A DNA stretch of 64,000 nucleotides from Ciceribacter sp. T2.26MG-112.2. Its GTDB lineage: Bacteria; Pseudomonadota; Alphaproteobacteria; Rhizobiales; Rhizobiaceae. Positions 38,565 to 44,912 of the stretch are shown piece by piece. Position numbers and translations under genes: made by a program. The stretch lies in contig NZ_UEYQ01000006.1 of NCBI RefSeq assembly GCF_900492205.1, forward strand, positions 124,001 through 188,000. Reading direction: 5' to 3'. Each line of letters opens with the position of its first letter. Position 1 is the first letter of the stretch. Below the pieces are notes generated by a model that searched no databases, was not told where the DNA came from, and was given only the letters and a program-made list of their open reading frames with translations.

Positions 38565-38942
38565 ATGAATCACATCCTGCTGGTTGCCTTTGGCGGGGCT
38601 CTTGGTTCCGTTTGCCGCTATCTGGTCGGCATCGGCGCGCTGAGGCTCATGGGTCCGTCCTTCCCCTGGGGTACGCTCACCGTCAATGTCGCCGGCTCGT
38701 TTGCCATTGGCGTGCTGGCCGAACTGATCGTCGCCCGTTTCGGCGCCTCCGCCGAGCTGCGGCTTCTGCTGATCACCGGTTTTCTCGGCGGCTTCACCAC
38801 CTTCTCCGCCTTCGCGCTTGATGCCGTCACCTTGTTCGAGCGGGGCGCTTCGCTCGCGGCCACCATCTACCTCGTCCTCAGCATCGGCGCTTCCATTGCC
38901 GCCGCGATCGCCGGCATTGGCCTGATGCGTTCACTGCTCTGA
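38565..38942 (+). CDS. crcB: Fluoride efflux channel CrcB/Fluc
   Basis: Small dual-topology fluoride channel, 125 residues with four membrane helices. Signature residues: GGALGSVCRYLVG, PWGTLTVNVAGSFAIG, and GFLGGFTTFSAFALD with the phenylalanine box. I see no fluoride riboswitch in the short leader after the terminator at 38530. The channel is expected in the inner membrane. Confidence 0.95.
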   Translation: MNHILLVAFGGALGSVCRYLVGIGALRLMGPSFPWGTLTVNVAGSFAIGVLAELIVARFGASAELRLLLITGFLGGFTTFSAFALDAVTLFERGASLAATIYLVLSIGASIAAAIAGIGLMRSLL

Positions 38943-39039
38943 CCGGTTTTCCTGTTTCCATCTTCGGTCGAAATGCTCTAAAGCCCTGCTTAAGACGAGA
39001 TCTGCGGGCTTTTCCGCAGCAGTGACCGAAAGATTGGCT

Positions 39040-40032
39040 ATGGCAGGCATCGAACATATCACCGTGGAGAACGACGAGGCAGGCATGCGTCTGGACCGTT
39101 GGTTCAAGGTGCATTTCCCCGGCCTCGGCTTCGGCCAGTTGCAAAAGCTGCTGCGCTCCGGCCAGGTGCGTGTCGATGGCGGCCGGGTGAAGACCGATGC
39201 CCGCGTGCAGCCGGGACAGGTGGTGCGCGTCCCGCCTCTGGACGTGGACCTCAAGATCAAGGCCGGGCCGATCGGCGCGCATGATCTGAAACATTCCGAG
39301 GATGGCGAGCTTCTGTCGCGCATGCTGCTGCACGAGGACGAAAAGGTGTTCGTGCTCAACAAGCCGGCCGGGCTTGCCGTGCAGGGCGGCTCGGGCCTGA
39401 CCCGTCATATCGACAAGATGCTCGAAGCCTGGACCAGCAAGAAGGGCGAGAAGCCGCGCCTTGTGCACCGGCTCGACCGCGACACCTCCGGCGTCCTGGT
39501 GGTTGCCCGCACGCGCGGTGCGGCCCAGAAACTGACCGCCGCCTTCCGCGAGCGTGATACCCACAAGACCTACTGGGCGCTGGTCAAGGGTGTGCCGCGC
39601 AAGCACGAGGACAAGATCTCCACCTGGCTGGTCAAGGACCAGACCGACGAGGGCGACCGGATGCGCGTCGCCAGGCACGGCGAGGACGGCGCCGATCACG
39701 CCGTGTCCTACTACCGCGTCATCGATACCGCCGCGCAGAATCTCGCCTGGCTGGAAATGGAGCCCTATACCGGCCGTACCCACCAGTTGCGCATTCATGC
39801 GCTGCATATCGGCCATCCGATCATCGGCGATCCGAAGTATTTCATCGACGACCACAACTGGGATTTCCCCGGCGGCGTCCAGAAGCGATTGCATCTGCAT
39901 GCGCGCCGCATCGACATCCCGCATCCGAACGGCGGGCGCCTGAAGGTCACCGCGCCGCTGTCCCCCCACATGGTGCAGACGTGGAACCTGCTGGGCTTCG
40001 ACCAGGCCGACGGGGACGGCGAGGCAGAATGA
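39040..40032 (+). CDS. RluA-family 23S rRNA pseudouridine synthase (RluC-like)
   Basis: 330 residues from ATG 39040. N-terminal S4 RNA-binding domain (GMRLDRWFKVHFPGLGFGQLQKLLRSGQVRV), then the RluA catalytic domain with the aspartate motif HRLDRDTSGVLVVAR near residue 145 and the GRTHQLRIHALHIGHPIIGDPKY motif near 240. Probably targets 23S rRNA; site specificity is inferred from similarity to RluC. Stop overlaps the HAD gene start. Confidence 0.92.
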   Translation: MAGIEHITVENDEAGMRLDRWFKVHFPGLGFGQLQKLLRSGQVRVDGGRVKTDARVQPGQVVRVPPLDVDLKIKAGPIGAHDLKHSEDGELLSRMLLHEDEKVFVLNKPAGLAVQGGSGLTRHIDKMLEAWTSKKGEKPRLVHRLDRDTSGVLVVARTRGAAQKLTAAFRERDTHKTYWALVKGVPRKHEDKISTWLVKDQTDEGDRMRVARHGEDGADHAVSYYRVIDTAAQNLAWLEMEPYTGRTHQLRIHALHIGHPIIGDPKYFIDDHNWDFPGGVQKRLHLHARRIDIPHPNGGRLKVTAPLSPHMVQTWNLLGFDQADGDGEAE

Positions 40033-40682
40033 AACTCGTCCTGTTCGATTGCGACGGTACGCTCGTCGACAGCGTCGCCCTGATCCACGAGGTCATGGTG
40101 CGGACCTTCCGCCATTTCGGCAAGGCCGAGCCCTCGGTCGCCGCCACCAAGGCGATCATCGGGCTGACCCTCGACATCGCGATTGCCCGCATCGACGGCA
40201 AGCCGCATGCCGACCCGGAAGCCGTGGCGATGATGGCCCACTATAAGGACATCTTTCTCGGCGTCCGCGGCGAGCTCGGTTTCCAGGAGCCGCTCTTCCC
40301 TGGCATTGCAGACCTGATTGCCGCCCTTTCGGCGCGCGAGGACGTGCTGATCGGCGCGGTCACCGGCAAGTCGCGCCGCGGTCTCGACATGGTGCTTGAA
40401 ACCCACGGCTTCACGTCCCATTTCTTTGTTTTCCGCACGGCCGACGACTGCCCGTCCAAGCCGCACCCGGCCATGGTCAGCGAGTGCTGCGACCAGGCGG
40501 GCATCGTGCCGGCCGATACCGTCGTCATCGGCGATGCGGTCTACGACATGCAGATGGCGAAGGCCGCAGGCGCGACCGCGATCGGCGTGTCCTGGGGCTA
40601 TGCTAGCGTCGAGCAATTGTGGGCCGCCGGCGCCGATGCGGTGGTCGACCGCCCGGCCGACATCCTGACTTACATTCACTGA
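40029..40682 (+). CDS. HAD family hydrolase
   Basis: 217-residue phosphatase of the HAD subfamily IA (phosphoglycolate phosphatase-like). Motif I LVLFDCDGTLVDSVAL is at the N-terminus, motif II in LIGAVTGKSRRGLD, the lysine motif in DDCPSKPHPAM and motif IV in VVIGDAVYDMQMAKAAGA. ATG at 40029 overlaps the stop of the pseudouridine synthase (ATGA), so the pair is coupled. Substrate unknown. Confidence 0.92.
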   Translation: MKLVLFDCDGTLVDSVALIHEVMVRTFRHFGKAEPSVAATKAIIGLTLDIAIARIDGKPHADPEAVAMMAHYKDIFLGVRGELGFQEPLFPGIADLIAALSAREDVLIGAVTGKSRRGLDMVLETHGFTSHFFVFRTADDCPSKPHPAMVSECCDQAGIVPADTVVIGDAVYDMQMAKAAGATAIGVSWGYASVEQLWAAGADAVVDRPADILTYIH

Positions 40683-40692
40683 GGTTATACCG

Positions 40693-41484
40693 ATGCGCGA
40701 CGAGTTGAGCGTTTTCGTCCCCGAACAGAGCGATGCCGATCCGGTGCGCCGGGCGCAGATCCAGATGAAGAAGCCGCAGGCCAAGCGCTTCTATACGGAG
40801 GTGACGGTCGAACCGGAGGGCGATGCCTTTGCCGTCAAGCTCGACGGACGTGCCGTCAAGACGCCGGGCAAGAAGCCTCTGGCGCTTCCGACCCGCACTG
40901 CCGCCGAACTGGTTGCCGCCGAATGGCGCGCCCAGGGCGAGACCATCAATCCCGAAGACATGCCGGCGACCCGCCTTGCCAATACGGCGATCGATGCGGT
41001 GGCGGACCAGGCCGAGGCGGTGTTCGAAGATATCGTACGCTACAGCGGAAGCGATCTGTTGTGCTACCGCGCCGACGGCCCGCAGGAACTGGTCGACCGC
41101 CAGCGTGATCGCTGGGATCCGGTTCTGTCCTGGCTGGCCGAGACCCATTGGGCCCGGTTCATCCTGGTCGAGGGCGTGATCCACCAGGAACAGCCGGCGG
41201 AGGCCGTGGCCGCCTTCGCCGCGGCACTTCAGACGGAGCGCTCGCCGCTGGCCTTGTCCTGTCTGCATGTCATGACGACCATCACCGGCTCGGCCATGCT
41301 GACGCTGGCCCTTCGCGACCGGCACCTGACGCTCGAAGAGGTCTGGGCGCTTGCCCATCTCGACGAGGACTGGACCGACGAGCACTGGGGCGTCGATGCG
41401 GAAGCCGAGGCGCGCCGCGCCAAGCGGTTCACCGAAATCGCCGCCGCCGCGGCCATGCTCGAGGCGCTGCGCGTCACGGATTAA
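40693..41484 (+). CDS. ATP12-family F1-ATPase assembly chaperone
   Basis: 263 residues of the ATP12 family, which in mitochondria and alphaproteobacteria helps assemble the F1 alpha subunit. Visible family pieces: KRFYTEVTVEPEGDAFAVKLDGRAVKTPGKKPLALPT, AEWRAQGETINPEDMPATRLANTAID and LLCYRADGPQELVDRQRDRWDP. Ten bases after the HAD gene, probably same transcript. Confidence 0.93.
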   Translation: MRDELSVFVPEQSDADPVRRAQIQMKKPQAKRFYTEVTVEPEGDAFAVKLDGRAVKTPGKKPLALPTRTAAELVAAEWRAQGETINPEDMPATRLANTAIDAVADQAEAVFEDIVRYSGSDLLCYRADGPQELVDRQRDRWDPVLSWLAETHWARFILVEGVIHQEQPAEAVAAFAAALQTERSPLALSCLHVMTTITGSAMLTLALRDRHLTLEEVWALAHLDEDWTDEHWGVDAEAEARRAKRFTEIAAAAAMLEALRVTD

Positions 41485-41547
41485 CGGTCCGCTAACCATA
41501 AAAGTGGGACCCTCTGGCGGAATAGAATCATCCGTCCGGGGTTTTCC

Positions 41548-42267
41548 ATGTTTGCGCGCTTCTTCAAGCTTGGCTTCGCGCTGTTGTTGTTCGGCGCACT
41601 GGCCTCCTGCACCCTCACCAACAGCCGGCCCATCACGCGGCCGCTCAGCTATCATGTGCGCGACGTCACCGTGATCGCCGATGCGACTGTCCCGACGCGG
41701 ATCATGGCCGGCGTCGATCGGCGGGTGTCTGCCGCTATCGCCGCGACACGGCCGCCGGCCGGTGCCGAGCGGGTGGTCGTTCTCGTGCGGATCGAAAGGT
41801 TGGGCTTTGGGTTCAACGCCCGCCGGAAGCTCCAGACGGCACGCTTCTCCGTCACCGCCGTCTCGGTGGAGACGGGCCATCCGGTCGCGACGGGAAGCTT
41901 CTTGGTCAATAATCCGACCAACGATCCGATGATGGCCGAGGAGAGCCTGGCCGAGGAGATCGCCAGCCGCGTGCGCTTCGCCTTCTCGCTTGCCGCGCCG
42001 TCGCTGCGCAAGGTGGTCCGGCCGCCGCGCACGCAATCCACCCGTCTGAAGACGGCCTTGGCCCCTGAAGCGCCCGCGGTCGTTGCACCCTCTGCCGCGA
42101 TCCTGACCGAACCCGTCCCGGCAGTTCCTCCGGCACCCCCGGCAATCCCCGCCGGGGCAATCGAAACGAATATCGAAGAGGGTGCCAGCGGCGTGGTAAA
42201 GCTCGGCGGCGCGGCCCCGATCGTCCCTTGCGACCCGGCCAACGACGCGAACTGCACCGCGCCCTAG
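41548..42267 (+). CDS. Putative lipoprotein of unknown function
   Basis: 239 residues. The N-terminus FKLGFALLLFGALASCTLT has a lipobox (L-A-S-C), so lipid attachment is likely. A globular middle (residues 30-150; VVVLVRIERLGFGFNARRKLQTARFSV) is followed by a Pro/Ala-rich linker and a C-terminus with two cysteines (VPCDPANDANCTAP). I do not recognise the family. No neighbour suggests a role. Confidence 0.75.
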   Translation: MFARFFKLGFALLLFGALASCTLTNSRPITRPLSYHVRDVTVIADATVPTRIMAGVDRRVSAAIAATRPPAGAERVVVLVRIERLGFGFNARRKLQTARFSVTAVSVETGHPVATGSFLVNNPTNDPMMAEESLAEEIASRVRFAFSLAAPSLRKVVRPPRTQSTRLKTALAPEAPAVVAPSAAILTEPVPAVPPAPPAIPAGAIETNIEEGASGVVKLGGAAPIVPCDPANDANCTAP

Positions 42268-42281
42268 CCCTGAGCCGTTCC

Positions 42282-42345
42282 AGAGCATGTCTCGCGAAAG
42301 TGGACACCGGTTTCGGGAAGAGGACATGCGAAAAGAGCCAGAACC
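42282..42345. repeat. Rhizobial GCATGTC palindromic repeat
   Basis: AGAGCATGTCTCGCGAAAGT at the start and GGACATGCGAAAAGAGCC at the end form the arms of an imperfect inverted repeat around CACCGGTTTCGGG. Elements with GCATGTCGCGCAAAAGTG cores are common intergenic repeats of rhizobia from memory. It may also act as the end of the upstream transcript. Confidence 0.55.
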
Positions 42346-42436
42346 TCAAACCTGCGGAGCGAATCTGAAAGATCGCGACAGGCTTTAGCGTTCGATTGAC
42401 TCGGATACGGCTTCCACCTATTCCAGAGATTACGGA

Positions 42437-42787
42437 TGGTTTCCGGGCCGGCGATTTTCGGCTCGGGAAGCAAAAGGGAATGCGACGGCGGGGATCCAGA
42501 CCGGGACCGCAAATCGCAGCCGACCCCGCGACTGTAGAGCGGCGAGGGTCTTCCGTCCGGCATAGGTCTCGACGAAGGATGGCGGTTCGCGTGGTGCGGA
42601 CGATCCAAGCTGAGGCCTGAGCCGGAAAAGCCACTGGAGGGCTGCGCGATCAGCCGGGGCCGGACGCCTCTATCATCTACGAATCGTCCTCCCTTTCGCG
42701 CCGCATCTACCTCCGGGAAGGCAAGGAAGATCCGCCGGTGCATCTTTGGCACCACGACCCGCGAGCCAGGAGACCTGCCACCCGTGC
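42437..42787 (+). promoter_or_regulatory. Cobalamin (AdoCbl) riboswitch upstream of cobUWN
   Basis: Conserved blocks occur in order on the plus strand: GGTTTCC (42439), AAGCAAAAGGGAATGCG (42469), ACCCCGCGACTGTAGAGCGG (about 42523), GCCACTGG (about 42632), GGGAAGGC (42715) and the B12 box AGCCAGGAGACCTGCC (42764-42779). The spacing is larger than usual: roughly 80 bases lie between GCCACTGG and GGGAAGGC. The next gene is cobU at 43034, with a 245-base region that would hold the expression platform, including AAGGGGAGGCTCCCCTT at about 42815. Confidence 0.9.
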
Positions 42788-43033
42788 CGGGCATCAAGCC
42801 CACACCTTTTGAAAGGGGAGGCTCCCCTTGTTGCCAGCACGGAGGTTGTCGTGGCGACAGATTTGAAGACCGGAATCCCCGGATTCCGTGCGCGCGCGCA
42901 TCGTTCGGTCCGGTTTTGCGATGGCCGCGTCGCCTCTGGCGGTCCACGAAGGCCCTCATCCGGCGGCCTGCGCCTCCCGCTGCACGAGCGCCGTTGCGGT
43001 ATTCTTTCCATTCTTGCCGGCAGGCATTGAGCC

Positions 43034-43555
43034 ATGACCGGCGAACCTTCTTCGATTCTCGTTCTCGGCGGTGCCCGCTCGGGCAAGTCGCGCTTTGCCG
43101 AAGGTCTTGCCCTCGATTGCGTGGCTGACCGCCATTATGTCGCGACCGGTCGCGCCTTCGACGACGAAATGCGCGACAGGATAGCGAAACACCGGAGCGA
43201 TCGCGGCGACGGCTGGACGACCCACGAGGAGCCGATCGATCTGGTCGGTCAGCTCAAGCGGATCGATGATCCGTCCCGTGTCGTGCTGGTCGACTGCCTG
43301 ACGCTCTGGGTCACCAATCTGATGCTGGAAAACCATGACGTCGCGGCCCGCTCGGCCGAACTCGCCACGGCTCTCCCGCAGCTCACGGCGAGGGTGATCC
43401 TGGTATCGAACGAGGTCGGGCTCGGCATCGTGCCGGAAAACCGCATGGCGCGCGAATTCCGCGACCATGCCGGACGGCTCCATCAACAGATCGCGGCGCG
43501 TGCCGCGGAAGTCTATTTTGTCGCGGCCGGCTTGCCGCTGAAAATGAAGGGTTGA
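43034..43555 (+). CDS. cobU: Adenosylcobinamide kinase/guanylyltransferase (CobU/CobP)
   Basis: Bifunctional enzyme that phosphorylates adenosylcobinamide and attaches GMP in nucleotide loop assembly. 173 residues with P-loop [18 protein letters not shown] at the N-terminus, [16 protein letters not shown] with the guanylylated histidine region, [15 protein letters not shown], and [21 protein letters not shown]. First gene behind the cobalamin riboswitch; ends 2 bases before cobW. Confidence 0.95.
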   Translation: MTGEPSSILVLGGARSGKSRFAEGLALDCVADRHYVATGRAFDDEMRDRIAKHRSDRGDGWTTHEEPIDLVGQLKRIDDPSRVVLVDCLTLWVTNLMLENHDVAARSAELATALPQLTARVILVSNEVGLGIVPENRMAREFRDHAGRLHQQIAARAAEVYFVAAGLPLKMKG

Positions 43556-43557
43556 CC

Positions 43558-44631
43558 ATGCTGCAACAGAAGATCCCCGCGACCGTCATCACCGGCTTCC
43601 TCGGCGCCGGCAAGACCACCATCATCCGTAACATGCTGATGAATGCCGGCGGCAAGAAGATCGCGCTGATCATCAACGAATTCGGCGATCTCGGCGTCGA
43701 TGGCGACGTGCTGAAGGGCTGCGGCGCCGACAACTGCACCGAGGACGACATCATCGAACTGACCAATGGCTGCATCTGCTGCACGGTCGCCGACGATTTC
43801 ATTCCGACCATGCAGAAACTGCTCGAACGCGACGCGAAGCCCGACCATATCGTTATAGAGACCTCCGGCCTGGCGCTTCCCCAGCCGCTGGTCGCCGCCT
43901 TCAACTGGCCTGACATCCGCACCCGCGTCACCGTCGACGGCGTCGTCACTGTGGTCGACAGCGCCGCCGTTGCCGCCGGCCGCTTCGCCGACGACCATGA
44001 CAAGGTGGATGCCGCCCGCGCGGCTGACGAGGGCCTCGACCACGCCAGTCCGCTGGAAGAACTGTTTGAGGACCAGCTGACCTGCGCCGACCTCATCATT
44101 CTCAACAAGACCGACCTGCTCGACGCCGAGGGCATCGCCAGGGTGCGGGCCGAAGTGGCCGAACGCATCCACCGCAAGCCGACGCTGATCGAGGCGAGGA
44201 ACGGAGACGTGCCGGCGCTCGTCCTGCTCGGCATCGGGGCGGGGACCGAGGACGATATCGAGAACCGCAAGTCGCACCACGAACTGGAGCACGAGGCGCT
44301 GCACGAAAGCGGCGAGGTCCATGACCATCATCACGACCACGACGAATTCGAGAGCTTCGTGATGAAGCTCGGCGCGATTGCCGATCCGTCCGGCTTCGTC
44401 GATCGGCTGAAGAGCGTCATCGAAACCCATGACGTGCTGCGCCTCAAGGGCTTCATCGACGTGCCCGGCAAGCCGATGCGCCTCGTCATCCAGGCGGTCG
44501 GTTCCCGCATCGACACCTATTTCGACCGCCCCTGGGCCTCCGGCGAAACCCGCGAAACCCGCTTCGTCGTCATCGGCCTGCACGACTGGGATTTCGGCGC
44601 GGTGGTCGAAGCCGTCGAGAAGGCGGCTTGA
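43558..44631 (+). CDS. cobW: Cobalamin biosynthesis GTPase CobW
   Basis: COG0523 GTPase thought to deliver cobalt to the CobNST chelatase. 357 residues from ATG 43558. P-loop [13 protein letters not shown], metal site GCICCTV near residue 77, ETSGLALPQPL, NKTDLLD guanine motif near 183, and an acidic His-rich stretch EVHDHHHDHDEFES near residue 255 before the C-terminal domain. Between cobU and cobN. This is a different clade from the zinc-linked, frameshifted GTPase at 8113. Confidence 0.95.
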   Translation: MLQQKIPATVITGFLGAGKTTIIRNMLMNAGGKKIALIINEFGDLGVDGDVLKGCGADNCTEDDIIELTNGCICCTVADDFIPTMQKLLERDAKPDHIVIETSGLALPQPLVAAFNWPDIRTRVTVDGVVTVVDSAAVAAGRFADDHDKVDAARAADEGLDHASPLEELFEDQLTCADLIILNKTDLLDAEGIARVRAEVAERIHRKPTLIEARNGDVPALVLLGIGAGTEDDIENRKSHHELEHEALHESGEVHDHHHDHDEFESFVMKLGAIADPSGFVDRLKSVIETHDVLRLKGFIDVPGKPMRLVIQAVGSRIDTYFDRPWASGETRETRFVVIGLHDWDFGAVVEAVEKAA

Positions 44632-44661
44632 GGTTTGGTTGAGCCCATGAGCGCGCGGTTC

Positions 44662-44858
44662 ACCCCCCTCCGGTCTGCCGGCCATCTCCCCCTCAAGGGG
44701 GGAGATCGTCCCAGCCGATACCGCTTGGCTCTGGGGTGCCTTCCTTTCTCGCTTTTCCAGGGAATGGCACTGTTGCAGGGTATCCGTGATGGCTTCGCGG
44801 TGGCCGCATTCCGATCTCCCCCCTTGAGGGGGAGATGCCCGGCAGGGCAGAGGGGGGT
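44662..44858. repeat. Palindromic repeat, class B, between cobW and cobN
   Basis: 197 bases bounded by the inverted ends ACCCCCCTC and GAGGGGGGT. Each end leads inward to a hairpin: CATCTCCCCCTCAAGGGGG (44686) and its inverse CCCCCTTGAGGGGGAGATG (44819). The two halves are inverted copies about 85 bases apart. The same architecture occurs at 45585 (in cobN) and 56113. Confidence 0.9.
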
Positions 44859-44912
44859 ACCCGCCACGCTCCAGGGCAGGAATGAGGGGCATGTTACCCA
44901 TGCCGCACGCGC

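Noticed and set aside
42746..43030. Possible small gene between the cobalamin riboswitch and cobU
   Set aside because: The frame overlaps the B12 box and has Arg/Ser/Pro-rich composition with no motif; better explained as riboswitch expression platform and leader.
44662..44858. Insertion sequence or transposon between cobW and cobN
   Set aside because: It is under 200 bases with no transposase and no target duplication; it fits a palindromic repeat element instead.
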